From Xiphias gladius (lineage: Eukaryota > Chordata > Actinopteri > Istiophoriformes > Xiphiidae), in NCBI RefSeq assembly GCF_016859285.1, contig NC_053410.1:22709558-22773557 (forward strand): a stretch of 64,000 bases of DNA, in the 5' to 3' direction. Positions 26,673-38,578 of this stretch are shown here, one piece after another. The position numbers and the translations under genes are program-made. Numbering within the stretch: the first letter of the stretch is position 1; each line of letters opens with the position of its first letter. The notes beneath the pieces are model-generated. The model was not told the origin of the DNA. It worked only from the letters and a program-made list of their open reading frames with translations, and did not search any database.

Positions 26673-27126
26673 TTAAAGGGGGCTATATGTAAGTTTTTGC
26701 TATTGCCTCATAGCCAACATTAGGAGTAACAACTGTTTACTTACCATTCTAGATGAAATGTGGCGAGGTCAGCATCAAACTTCTTTCCTTTACTCGCTGA
26801 GAGCTGTCTTCAGCGATGGAACGCAGCGCCAGTGTTTACTCTTGTTTTGCTTCTATTTCTATTACTCTATTTCTATTCTTCTACTAAAGTTAGCATGCTA
26901 ACCAGCTAACCCCCAGCCACTCGTCTCGTCACTTTGCAATAGCCAGTCACTGTAGCATCCAGTCTGCCCTGAAAAAGTAGTGCTCAGAGGGCGTATTATA
27001 ATCTCTTATCTTGTAAACGCAACGATGGCTGAAGCTCTTGGCAAGCGACCATCACCGCCATTCGGTACCAGGAAAAACCTACCTTTGGCGGCAGAGAAAA
27101 CTTACATACAGTATAAGCACCTTTAA
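26673..27126. mobile_element. Short inverted-repeat element (MITE)
   Basis: The left end, TTAAAGGGGGCTATATGTAA (from 26673), is matched in reverse complement by the right end (ACTTACATACAGTATAAGCA then CCTTTAA, to 27126). About 450 bp, non-coding, with the architecture of a non-autonomous DNA transposon. Confidence 0.6.
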
Positions 27127-27339
27127 TGTGCAAAGTTGAGCCATCGAAGTATAATATTATAAGATGTGTTGTAAGGAAACCAAGGTGAAGAGAGATATGA
27201 AAGAAGATAAGTATAGCATGCCACTCTTCCAGGCCATTTCCTCCCATGTGGCAGCAGATGAGGGCACGGGCGGGGTGGCAGGTTTGGGGGCAGAGTATCA
27301 TGCATGAGTTTGGGGAGTGCCTTTAAGGACCACAGGAGG

Positions 27340-27535
27340 CCCGTGGAGCCAATAAAAGGCTCTCGGGGGGAAAGAGGACACCACCAAGGGAGTCTGGAGC
27401 AGGAGGAGGCATCCAGACAACAGCTCTGCAAATCCACCGGCCCTCCCTGCCAAACAGCTGAACCTCAAAAGCCTCATGCAGGGCAAGCTGCCACACGCCA
27501 CCATTATCTCAATCACTCTACAATAAACCTGACAT
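27340..27535 (+). promoter_or_regulatory. Possible TATA-containing promoter island (unassigned)
   Basis: A GC-richer block with AATAAAAGGC at 27351-27360, close to a vertebrate TATA box, followed by purine-rich and then mixed coding-like sequence and an ACAATAAACC poly(A)-like signal near 27520. An open frame of 111 codons begins at 27304 but has no recognisable domain. A short transcript is conceivable but unproven. Confidence 0.2.
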
Positions 27536-30429
27536 TTTCATGGAAGTACAACAGAAACAGCAAAAAAATTTTATTCGTAGAATTACATTTAAAGCTACAG
27601 TCAGAAAAGTACTATATTTTTACATTGTTGATACGGTAGGACTCAAAGCTGCATTGTATAACTTGCTGAATGGGACATCTTTGCAGTGCCCAGGACAACC
27701 TGTCCAGTTCAAACCTGGCATTCTTGGCTTTATATCTATATCTGGGAAAGATGAGATTCCCAAAGCGCAGGGTAATATGATGGCCTAGATGAGTTAAATG
27801 TCATTAGAGAACACAGAGTACTCCTGCAAGCAAATGGGCACTGAGAGGGTGGTGCTGCATACCTCACCATCTGCTGAGTCATAATGGGCGCAATGGTTCC
27901 CACCTCAGCCTGCAGACTGGCCCAGTGGTCAGAGGGACAAAGCTACAGTATAACCAGAATGATTCAGGTTGTAGCTGTATTGAGATGAAAAGCCGTACTT
28001 TGCTTTAATAACCATGTGTACTGTCCAAGTGAAAGGAACTGCAAATCAGTCCAAATAAAATGGAAAGTTAAGACAATTTAAAACAAGACACTTTTAAGAA
28101 TAACACCAAGAGTGCTTAAAAGACCACTAATGAGGCTGTAATGATGAGAAAAAAATGAAGGACAACTTTATTATACAAGATACAACTTGGTAGGCAAAAG
28201 ATTGTAAAGTTTGGCTTGAGGGTGGTGCTAAACAGAAAGGCCATATTGTTACACCATATACTTTAATCAAATCAGCTTTATTTTGTCAGACTCATGGCAC
28301 GTATGGTGCATTTGTGTCATGTGGGATGAAAGGTAGCGGTGATAAGGATTCTCAAGGCAAGCATTCACACCACTGGACAATTCAAGGTGGCCTGAGTGTA
28401 ACACACTCAGTGGTTATCCCGCAGTTACGACAGACAATCGGGGTCATCTGGCAGTAAAAAAAAATGTGCATTTAAACATGATTTAATTGATTTTTTTTGG
28501 GGGGGGGCACCTGGGAGCAACACAACAAGCTATTAACACAACATCTGACATATAATCATCTTACAAAGTTGGTGTGTCCAGCAGACATTAGCAACATTAG
28601 CGTTCAGTTGGAGTTGTGTTTCTGGCAACCTGATGTATGTAAGTAATAGTACACTTAATGAATAGCGATCCAGTGCTGAATTGTGATGGACAGAATCAGT
28701 CGTGTGGTGATAAATATTATGCCAGTTTACAAATTTAGCTTTAATTTCGGGAACAGGTACTAAATTCAAAGCTAATTAAATGAATATTTAAATAATTTCG
28801 GTTTTAACTACTACACGGGTGACATTGTGAGCTGTATTTGCAAACACTGCTTTACATGGTAACGTCCATTTAATGTTTGACTTAACTTTGGGATTTAACA
28901 TTAACATGAGCTTAGTGCAAAACTTAACCTGCTCTGCCTGTTCCTGTATCTGCTGTTGTTTTTTGGTGTTAGGAATAATGAATGATTATGTGGTTGCTTT
29001 TGTTTCTCTTTGCTTTCTCTTTGAGGTTCTTTTCTTGCCTTTTGCTATTACTGTTTCTGTATTCACCTGCTCAACTCTTGTTTTTGCTTTTGCTCTTGTT
29101 GTGACAGATAAATACTCAACTAAGTAAAGTGATGAGTTTCATGAATTCGTTAGAGATAAAATACATCCCCCTCACCCTACACTACTTTATGTTTCTCTCA
29201 GTGTCCTCACACAGCTGGGCCAGCATACTGCTGGATGGATGGGAGGGGGGTAGTTGAGGGTGATGTGGGGGGAGTTGAGTTACATTCCTTCCATTGGGGC
29301 TGTGTGTCTGCCAACCAGGTCACTCCCAGTTCAGTCCCGGGAAATTGGGAGGGAAGAATTTCCTCTATGTGTCCATACTGGACATGGCCAGAGAACATAC
29401 AGAGGCCTGTGTGCACCCAGGGCACATGTGTGTTTTTGTGTGATGTTTGAAACTGAGCATCCAGTGTACTATGACTTGCTTGTCATTTTCTTACGAGTAC
29501 ATTGTAGGAGAGGTGGGGTTGTACATGGTGTTTAAGTGTGTACTGTATCAAATTGTGTAGGCATGTGTGTACTATGCAACTGATGTGTGTGCCTGTGTAC
29601 ATGTGTATAAGATAAACAGTGAAACTGAGATGGAGAAAGATAAAGTTCAACGTTCTTGGACTGGTTCTACAATATTTTTCATATTTTACTGAAGAAAATA
29701 TTAGTTCAGAGCTCAGTGACAATCCAGTAGTAGATACTGGATTTATCAATCCTGTGGCCTCTAAGGACCTCTGTAATGATGACGACTCTTTGTGTCAAAC
29801 TAAGACAACTTGCCATATATTTATTGTTTTTATCTATGCAAAAAAAAAAAAAAATCTAATTTTTACTGTGGCAATGGTTTAGCCTCCTTCCAGACATTCC
29901 CACATCCCCTGACCTGCTCACCACTTACTAACCATGCACAACATACACACAGATGATCAGTGATTCCAGGTGATTCCAGGTCCTCTGGCCTTGCTGTAGC
30001 CTAATAATAGGAATATGGGAAGACAAACATAAACATGTATCAATATCAACCTGCAACTTGACTGTTTTGACTGACTGTCAACGCACTCACCGACATTGTT
30101 TCCGTCAGCAGTAGGGAGTTGTCTTTAGAAAAAAAAGCAATCTACTCGCTGGTCCTTTGTCATTCATTAAACTGCTCCTTAAAGGACAATACAAGGCTGT
30201 TCAAAGTATTTCTTACATTATACTGTATGTGGAAATGAGTTTGTGGTTCATGCCAGTAAGTAAGTTTGCCTTTGTTTTAAGTATGGCATGACCTTTAAAC
30301 AATCAATTTCCAGCGGAAGCACTCATGCTAACGCCCATTTATAAGGACCTTTGGCTTCAAATTTCATTAACTTGCTTTTTTCTTCTAAACAATAAATTCA
30401 CATTATTTCCATGTAAATGCTGGTACTTC
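27536..30429. other. Intergenic spacer with repeat fragments
   Basis: No gene recognised. A fragment at 28490-28620 (CACAACATCTGACATA, CCAGCAGACATTAGC) belongs to the dispersed family described at 22.6 kb. A poly(A) run lies at 29840-29854 and TG-rich sequence at 29540-29610. Confidence 0.4.
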
Positions 30430-31050
30430 TGGGCATAGATATAGAAAGGGTATAGAAATATACTGTAGAAGGGCAGGTGCAGAGCTAACTGTGAGTAAGC
30501 TCTAAACACAAGACTGACATACCCTTTATAGTCATATGTTAAACTTGTTAGCAGAAACTTGCTTATCTCCACATCCAGCAGATTCAGAGCAACTTAGCTT
30601 TTCAAGTCATGTTTTTGGCCATCTGGTGAATGCAAATCCAATATTCCCTCTTCTTTTGGCTCTCTTTTTGGTCTCCAACAACTTTTAAGGAACATATTCT
30701 GGCTTTTTAGCTGCTATATGCTCCAATATGTTCATTGCTAGCTTTGTTTGCCTGCTGTTTGGTGCTGGGCAGATAGTGTACAGTGTATTTATCAATTACT
30801 TTTTTATGAAAACAGCTGCCTCTTGCATTGAGAAACACAGCTAATGGGGTTGGTGAGAAAAAAATCAAAAGAGTAAAGTTGCGGAGCATAAAACCAAAAC
30901 AATTAGTTAAAAGACACTGAAATGTTACAAAGAGCTTAGGGCAACTTCAGAGTCATGGGATTATTATCTTTGAGTTTGTCACCCCGAGCAACCCCTTTCA
31001 CATACACATAATAATTGAATCCAATGTTGAGTAAAAAAAAATGATTATAG
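30430..31050 (-). repeat. Dispersed repeat family, reverse copy
   Basis: Shares with the 44.8 and 58.6 kb copies, in the same orientation, the ordered blocks AACACAAGACTGACATA, CCAATATTCCCTCTTCTTTT, a GGTCTCCAACAACTTTTAAG-like segment and TATGTTCATTGCTAGCTTTG. Non-coding and diverged. Confidence 0.6.
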
Positions 31051-33195
31051 CAGCCATAAAATAATGCATCATAACCTGGTACGTTTTGAGAAAGGAGGGT
31101 AGCTGTAAACACAAGCCCATCTTTCAAAACAATGGCGGTGTCATCACTACATTCTGTCGTGCCATGAGGTTCTGACAGTAAAAATTGTACTGCTTTATAG
31201 CACAAAGAAGAATCGCTTTATGGCACTAAACAGAAACTTATTTCACTCAGCAACAAGTCAAAAGTTTACTTTAGCTCCACTACTCTGATGGCAAATGTTC
31301 AGTCTATGTTTTTTTTGACCTTCAATCAAATTCCTATGGACCATCATCTGGGGCAAAGACGAGGACATATGGTAAGATCCTCTTTGAGACAGGAAGTCTG
31401 GGGTATTCTTAAATATGGTCTTGATTTTGAGATATAAAAATTCTATACATTCAACCAACTAACAGTCGACGCTCATGTTTTCTTAAACAAGTTCAAAAAT
31501 CTCCCAGTGACCTGAGACAACTTCAGTTGCTTCAACATCAACCTCTTCCAAATTGTTGTTTAGAATCAGACGCCAATAACGTGATAGTACAAATACATAA
31601 GACGACAATAAATTTTAAGCCTAAATCATTGTGCTTCGCTAGACATTGTATTTATTAAGGAGACAAACAGAAGTGAAGGTAGAGACTGAAAACACAGACA
31701 GGCCCAGTGTGCTTTGCTGGGGGGTTTGTGGCTGAGTCGAGTCTGGGGCAGGAAACATGTGAGCTGAATATGGGATCCGTCGAGGACTTGGCAGCCATGC
31801 ACAAATACACACACACAGACACACACACGTACACACACAATGCAGGGAAGATGGAAGCTCTTCCAGGACACACAGGACTTGGCCCTTGCAAACAACGTGT
31901 CACAAGGAATTAAATTAGACGTTGCTGTGCAGAGAGCCCAGAAGAAGGCGAGGGACTTTCTCAAGGAATCTGCAGTAAAGTTGGTTCGAACTCAAGAGTA
32001 ATTCAACCAGAAAATTCAAATGTAACAGACGATCCTGCAGACCTGCTTCTACAGCAGGTCATTCAATCACTGCATTTTATCTCTTACACTTTCCTGGCAA
32101 GGATCCGGGGGGGGGGACTGACTGGTTCTTGGGAGTCACATGTATCACTCGGGTCAAATGGCTTATGATCTGATGGACATGTTACTCAAGAAGGAGGGGG
32201 ACTACTCAGAAGTCAGCACTATCAAACACACACTACCACCAGAAATCCTAATCTGATATATTAACCACCCTCCTTGGATGAGCCGCATCTGCCCAACGTG
32301 TGCGGGGTTTTCGAAGTACACGTTACTGCCACTTTACAGATGCACATACACACACAAGCAAACAGCATTGTTTAACAAAATGTAGTTGAAGATGAATCAC
32401 TGTCTTGTTTGAGGCCTGATAAAAAGCCAACTGCTGCTCTCCAACAACAGTATTTAGCTGCCTCCCATGCTGCCCTGTCGTGACTCAGTGCTGAGGAGGA
32501 CATGAGTGGGTCTCTTCTTAGTATCCAGCGCAGTGTAAGAGGGCCATTCCTCCACACTGGCCCTGGACTGAGTTTAGTTCCCATCATTGGAACTACTGAC
32601 AGGAGCTTGGGTCGTGGGAGGTTACACAGGAGTTCAGCCCAGTTAATCCAGCCAATGGGGTTCCCTGTCAGTCAATATAACAGCAAACCAAAGGCAGGAA
32701 CTGACCTGAGAGGGATTGTGTTTGTGGAGGACCGAGGAGTGTACTCAGCTGGGTGGTCTCCACACTCAGCCCCTGTATCAGAATATGGACTGCGGCGGAT
32801 TATTCCATGTGCATATGAGGTTTATTAATTCAGTTTGTCTCTGGGACACAGCCTGAGAGCCACCTGGTGGTCACAAAGGCAGCTGCAACTCACCAGATTT
32901 GCTCAGAATCAACCTATCAATTGATCAAGAACAGCAAAAGCAGAATTATGAGTTTCCACTAGGTTAACTGTTTCTGTAAAAAACACACAAAGATTTTCCC
33001 CTGATTTACTTGAAATAAAATGCAATGACAATTTCGATTCTTTGATAGTAAAGTGAAATAATGGCCTAAACAACCCCTTAAAGTTGTTAACGCATACACA
33101 TATGTGAACATGACATACACACTCTCACACATACTCTTCTACATCCATGTGTCAATGCAAATGCAGACACATACGACAGCTGTGCAAGAAGGAGA
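31051..33195. other. Intergenic spacer upstream of prop1
   Basis: Includes a short (AC)-rich tract at 31800-31840 and a GC-richer stretch at 32450-32830. The latter has a 108-codon open frame without a known domain, a CCAATGGGG box (32651-32659) and CGTGGGAG (32613-32620). It lies 1.3-1.7 kb before prop1 and could be regulatory. That is inference only. Confidence 0.35.
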
Positions 33196-33735
33196 CTGTT
33201 AAGCTCCTTCACTTAGGTCGAAGTAGTAACACCACTGTGTGAAAATGTTCTATTGCAAATAACAGTGCACTGCAATCAAAATCTTCAGGCAAAAGTACAG
33301 AAGTGTTGTCAGCAAAATGGATAAGTTCTCATTATGCAACAGAATGGTCAATTTTACTGTTCTTTTATTGTATATTATGTTATTGTTTAATTATTAGTAA
33401 AGCATTACCAAGTGAGAAGCATTTTAATGTTGTAACTGGTTAATGTGGAGCACATTTTTACTACTTTATATACTGTCAGGCAGGTTAACCTGTAACTGTA
33501 CGTCGTATTTTATATACTGATCATTTTTTTTTTTTAATGTAAACCTGAAACTGCAAAGTAACTAGTAAATGTAGTGGAATAAAAAGTTGCCCATTCAAAT
33601 TTAGTAGAGTAGAAATGTCATCAACAGTAGAAGTAGAATAAAATGGAACTACTCAAGTCCTAGAAGTACCTTGGATTTGTACTGTACTGTACTGTACCTG
33701 AGTAATTGTTCTTAAAGTAGTTTTTTTTCCCCTAA
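33196..33735. repeat. Common fish dispersed repeat (AAGTA-rich type)
   Basis: Carries a characteristic succession of AAAAGTACAGAAGTGTTGTCAG, CTCATTATGCA, AATGTAGTGGAATAAAAAG and TACTCAAGTCCTAGAAGTAC motifs, which I recognise as a very abundant repeat in percomorph fish. A related copy is at 58230-58500. Ends are fuzzy. It lies about 0.45 kb before the prop1 start codon. Confidence 0.6.
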
Positions 33736-34172
33736 ATCTTTTTTAGTCATTTGTTTCTTTCAAGCTGAATTCAAAAGCCTGACCAGAGACAGGGGATGCA
33801 AATTTCCCCCATGTGTAATTTTTATTTCATGTAGAAAATGAATGAAATAAAGATACTGGGCAAATGTAGATATATGGTACTCCCTTTATAGTCTAAAATA
33901 AAAAGGTGTTTGTTTTTATCAAATAAACTGAATTTAACAGCATGACGACGTCATGTGAGACTCAAAAAGTGAAGTTCTTCCTGAGTTGCATGAAACCCTC
34001 AGAAATGTTCTGTGTCTTTGTATGCACTCTGCCGGTCCCTGATGCACACCCACATAGTTAAAGGTAAACCTGATGGGTGGGACATGGGCACCACATGTGA
34101 CTTTATGGTCAGTTGTGTCTGTGTGGGGATCAGACAGCGCAGATCATCCCGTCACTGAGCAGAGCTGCAGTT

Positions 34173-34266
34173 ATGGCCCAGGTAAAGGTAGCAGGGGACG
34201 CCGTGAGGAGCCACCAGGACTGTGCAGAGGTTTACTCTGATATGGCTACTGTCAGCTCCAGTGCAG
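34173..34266 (+). CDS. prop1: prop1 coding exon 1
   Basis: Thirty-one codons plus one base, from ATG to a GTGAGT donor at 34267. No domain. Confidence 0.75.
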
Positions 34267-35989
34267 GTGAGTCCAAAAAGACACATGATATAAAACTTAT
34301 TATTGGATTAGGAAAAAAAAAAAGATTGAAGTCACGTTAATGCAGCGATGGTCTCCTTCCATTCAGCCAGTGGAGAGGTATAGTCTAGCATGGTGGTCTA
34401 AAAGCTGGTGGAGAGGCGCTGTTTTTAGGGGAATCACATTTTAAACTTGAAAATATGTGTGGAATTTCTTTAACATCAGAACTGTTAATTTTAAACACTG
34501 AATACTAACACAGCATGTTGGCTCACAGAAGAGTGAGTGTGTATTAGTTGTTGAAGCTGCCAGTTAGCAACATAAAATCATTATTTTGTCTCAAATAATC
34601 AGTACTCAAAGTGTAACAGTGTGTACTATGTAATCAAATTAAATTCAGTTTTCAAGAATTCATTTTGGAGACACCTTGAATGAAGTTACCAGATTTGCAA
34701 AAAAAAAAAAAAAAAAGAGAAAAAGTGCTAGAAAGCACACAGTTATGTCACCACTCATCAAATCTGCATCTTCTATGTCTTTTCCAGCCATCATGATATG
34801 AACAGACACGGTCAGCTCAGTCCTCCAATTTGACAGATTAGTCACTTTGTGCTAATAATCTCGGTCAAATCCCCCAGTTTCTGGTATCTCTTTCTCACGA
34901 GCTCGTCTTTGGCAGCTAAAGCTCTCTGGTTCTCAGGTTGCCTGATGGCAGTGGGAACCATTAAGTCAATATAATCCCTCCTCTTTGAGACAGTCATTGG
35001 CGAAATGCGCTCTTACAAATTTAGGAAACTTTTTTCTATCATGCCAACCTGGGAAACACAAGGAAGTCACGAAACAGGAGCTGGAGAATTGTCTGCAAAA
35101 AAGCGTAAGTCTTTTCAGCAACTACGCAAAGCCTCAACCTTTTTTCCTTCCTCCTGAAAACAGATATAGGAGAGTCGGTGAGGAAGGGGTCATTGTGTGA
35201 GACCTCCATGGCTGCTGGTCTCAGCCGGCGGAGCAGGGCCTACCCATCCCCAGCCAGGAGACGCCACCGAACCACCTTCAGCCACAAGCAGCTGGAACAG
35301 TTGGAAGTGGCCTTTGGACAAAACCAGTACCCTGACATCTACTACAGAGAGGAGCTGGCCCGCATCACCAAACTCAACGAGGCTCGCATACAGGTAGGAC
35401 AGCCTTCAGACTGCAATTCTCTTATGGCTACAAAAAAAATCCATATTAATCCTGTCTAGTTCAATGACAAAACAAGGCAAAGCTTAAAAATCCCATTGTT
35501 GAACCCACCCTATTGAATTGCATTATATCACCAGGTGTTCCTGGTATTACTTGTACCTTGTAAGGAGTGGAAGCCAACTAAACCGTCCTTTTCTCTAACC
35601 CACCCTTGTCTCTGCAGGTGTGGTTTCAAAACAGACGAGCCAAACAGCGTAAGCAGGAGCGGGCCTCCCACAAAGTGCTCCCAGTGGGTGTGATGCCAGG
35701 CCACAGGGCTCTGCTGGGAGGCATGCACGTCCAGCCGTCCAGCATGGCTCGACAGTACTACACCCAGCCCCTGGCTCACATCCCCCGCCTCTCCCCTATG
35801 TTACCCTCTGGGGCGTACTCCCGCCACCCAGGCCCGGTCGGCCAGTGCCCCTGCCCCAGTGTCCCCACACAGCCTGCCTCCCAGCGCCAGCATGACGACT
35901 GGTACAGCCCTCTGAGGAGCAACCTTACCTCACCCATGTTCTCGCTGGCCTCCATGCAGCCTCTGGACCCCACGTCTCACTGGAGCTAA
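34173..35989 (+). CDS. prop1: PROP1-type paired-like homeodomain factor, complete (3 exons)
   Basis: Coding exons 34173-34266, 35164-35393 and 35618-35989, joined at GT-AG junctions in compatible phases, give 231 residues, near the mammalian length of about 226. The homeodomain (about 63-122) starts [17 protein letters not shown] and contains NQYPDI and [14 protein letters not shown], with Gln at homeodomain position 50 as in paired-like Q50 proteins. QNQYPDI and [12 protein letters not shown] match PROP1 better than other paired-like genes I know. The C-terminal DDWYSPL and closing SHWS also resemble PROP1's EDWYPTL and KSWN. Family role: nuclear transcription factor driving pituitary progenitors toward the Pit1 lineage (GH, prolactin, TSH). 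The N-terminal exon is poorly conserved, so its start is less certain; 34173 is the first ATG in frame and has a G at +4. AATAAA at 36023-36028 is a good poly(A) signal. Confidence 0.92.
35164..35393 (+). CDS. prop1: prop1 coding exon 2
   Basis: Acceptor CAG at 35161-35163 after a pyrimidine tract; donor GTAGGA at 35394. Encodes residues 32-108, including homeodomain helices 1 and 2 up to EARIQ. Confidence 0.93.
35618..35989 (+). CDS. prop1: prop1 coding exon 3
   Basis: Acceptor CAG at 35615-35617. Encodes the recognition helix ([12 protein letters not shown]) and a Pro/Ser-rich activation tail of about 105 residues. The intron before recognition helix 3, between Q46 and V47 of the homeodomain, is the classic paired-like position. 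Confidence 0.95.
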   Translation: MWFQNRRAKQRKQERASHKVLPVGVMPGHRALLGGMHVQPSSMARQYYTQPLAHIPRLSPMLPSGAYSRHPGPVGQCPCPSVPTQPASQRQHDDWYSPLRSNLTSPMFSLASMQPLDPTSHWS

Positions 35990-36022
35990 GATGTAACCAG
36001 GAAAACATACCGTGTACTTCCA

Positions 36023-36028
36023 AATAAA
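36023..36028 (+). terminator. prop1: prop1 poly(A) signal
   Basis: AATAAA 34 bp past the prop1 stop codon, followed by a T-rich stretch. This implies a very short 3' UTR. Confidence 0.6.
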
Positions 36029-37704
36029 ATATGCTAAAACATTTCCTTTTTATCTACTCTATGTTGCACACATTCACAATTAGTCCGCTGGTTCATCCTA
36101 GGTTACCACTGAAACAGCTCTTTTCATATCCTGCAATCCCCCCAGGTATGTACTAAAGTGTATGTCAGGTATCTTTGCTCACATGTATTAAAATATTCTT
36201 TAATCAAGGTTTTTTTTTTTTTTTTTTTTTACCTTGGAAGTAGAAGTTTGAAAACTAGCTAACCTACGGTCCACTTACTAGATATTGTTGTGGAGCTTGC
36301 AGCCCTATTTCCTGGCCTTCATCAACAGATGGAGCTCCACACTTAGCTTACATAATGACAACTGACAAACTCTATCCACGGCTGAAGGCCATGTGATGTC
36401 TCTGAAGGTTCCAGAAGAAATCTAGTTAGTGGTTATTAGTTGACTGTGTGCACGCACACACACAAACACAGAAACAAAAAACAGTTTTTTCTGCATTTCA
36501 GCCAAAATACATGTTGGAATCTGGTCAATGTGCAGACCATTTCTTAATTGTTTTCCTGTAATGACAAGTGAAGCTCCATGGTCTGAAAACCTTTGCATTT
36601 CATAAATGAACATCTGCAGATGATGATACTGAATGTGATTTCATGACTTTAATCTAATCCTACATCAGAATTCACCCCGAAAACAAGAGGCATTACAAGA
36701 CAGAGTCTTTGGATTGTAGTTTTTTTTTAAATATTTCACATTCCAGAGACAACACAGTTGCATCTGTTATGCTTTCAGTTGTTTTGGTTTGTTGTTTTTT
36801 TTTTAAATATTTCCATTCAACAATCTGAAGTGATTGAAGAATCAATACTGGGTGGCAAAAATATAGAATTCATTCATATGAAAATCATACTTTACAAGAA
36901 ATCACAGATATAATCAACGCTGACACACACAGAGACCTGCAGTGTCGTATCCATATCTGCTTTAAAGGCAGCTAATATCTGAAGCAAAAGAGTTGTGTAC
37001 AAGTGCTTTTCTGGAAACCATTGAAGCTAAGTCAGCTTTTAAAAAACTACAGTGGCAGCAGCATCAACCAGTGTGCTCTAAGTCTAGCTTATCCAGTGAT
37101 AAATAATCAGATGCTGAACTAATCAGCATCTCACAGTCTGATGCTGATTTACATTCACTTTATGACAACAGGTTAATGTCAAGTATCCGCTGGCTGACTG
37201 GCTACAGGGAGGATAATGGCGATTGGCTCATACTGTTGTAGTAAGAATCATGAAGACCACAGCAAAAACTACCTCAATAAAAAAAGTGAGGTGCTGATGT
37301 GCCTCGCCGTGCCATGCTGCTGGCAACATTTGGTTTTCTGTTGTTCTGCTTTAAACCTCGGGCTTCCGTCCAAAAAAAAAAAAAAAAAAAAAAAGTCACC
37401 TCATCAGTTCAACAAGGTTTTCTACTCTCTACACACACTACATCATAGACTATACGTCTGAGCAAGGCCACTTTCTGTCGTCATGAGAACAACCTGTTCG
37501 TCACATCATCTTCATCACAAAGAGCAAATGAAATGGATTCGCTGAAGGAATCGTTTGGTCCAATACGCTGAACATCAAACAGCAAGTCTGTGCCAGTTAA
37601 TGTAAGTAGGCGTGTCAGTTTAAATCCACCATTTACACAGCTCAGTTGGAAATGGAAACTGCCCCATTTAAAGTGATGACAGTCTGTCAGCACTTCCCAT
37701 ACGT
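36029..37704. other. Spacer between prop1 and mcfd2
   Basis: Tail-to-tail spacer between convergent genes. Contains a poly(T) run (36210-36230), a poly(A) run (37372-37394) and T-runs near 36720 and 36796. The left part may include the distal mcfd2 3' UTR on the minus strand. No gene seen. Confidence 0.4.
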
Positions 37705-38056
37705 ATAAAGGGTCAGTTCACCCACATTACAAAATGAGTTTTATAGTATTTATTTTGTTTTTAAATAGGTTTTGAGATATCTGCTGCTGAGACTTCAATG
37801 CATTAGAGGCGAAGCAATGTCCAGGTTACTCTGGGTAGTCCACAGACTTCACTAAGGACAGTTGTCACAGGCAGCAGTACATTGGTAGAAAACTGTCCCC
37901 GAAGAAAATGTTGAGCTTTATTATATCTGGCCATTGACAGGAGTCAGAGCTCTCTAAACCACACCAAACAGAACTGACGGTATATTTTTGTGGCTAGACA
38001 CCACAACGGTTTAAAAAAAATGTTTGTTAGTGATATTGGGTGAACTGGCCCTTTTA
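37705..38056. mobile_element. Short inverted-repeat element (MITE) near the mcfd2 3' end
   Basis: Left end TAAAGGGTCAGTTCACCCA and right end TGGGTGAACTGGCCCTTTTA are near-perfect inverted repeats about 20 bp long, bordered by TA. The 350-bp interior is non-coding. It sits within 400 bp of the mcfd2 stop codon, so it may be transcribed as part of the mcfd2 3' UTR. Confidence 0.7.
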
Positions 38057-38446
38057 AAATGGCATTATTTCAAGGAACCTACAAAGACAGAAGATGCAGA
38101 AATGTCCGTCTGAATTGTAAGCATACATCAGAGTCAAACTAAAGAATAAAATGGAATCTTGTTTTCAACCTTTTTCGTTGCTTATTAAATTACTGGCGTA
38201 ACCAAATTTGCTCCAGCTTTCTTGCATGGAAAGAAAGAAGTGTCACAAGCTTAGAAAGGAAAAAAAACTCTCATCAATTACCAACAACCCTGATTGATCG
38301 CCTGTGAGCGAGCGAGAAAAGATTAAGTAATGATTTTCCAGAATGTGGTGCCGCTGCTCAGTTTGGTTCCATGTACGCCCACTAATGGCCCTTCCCTTCT
38401 CTGCAGATTCCTTGTTGTTGTGCACGTGAAGAAACATGAAGACACT

Positions 38447-38578
38447 CTACTCCAGTGATTTGGCAAACTCTGCATAATCTATATAACCATCATTGTTTTT
38501 GTCATCGTCCCTCAGAACATCATCAATGAGAGCGATAAGGTCCTCCTCTTTCATTGGCTGGCTGTTCTCTCCCCTCTC
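38447..38578 (-). CDS. mcfd2: mcfd2 coding exon 3
   Basis: Encodes residues 116-158, containing the second EF-hand and the terminal AEFAKSLE, then a TAG stop (complement of 38447-38449). Confidence 0.95.
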   Translation of the reverse strand, partial: ERGENSQPMKEEDLIALIDDVLRDDDKNNDGYIDYAEFAKSLE

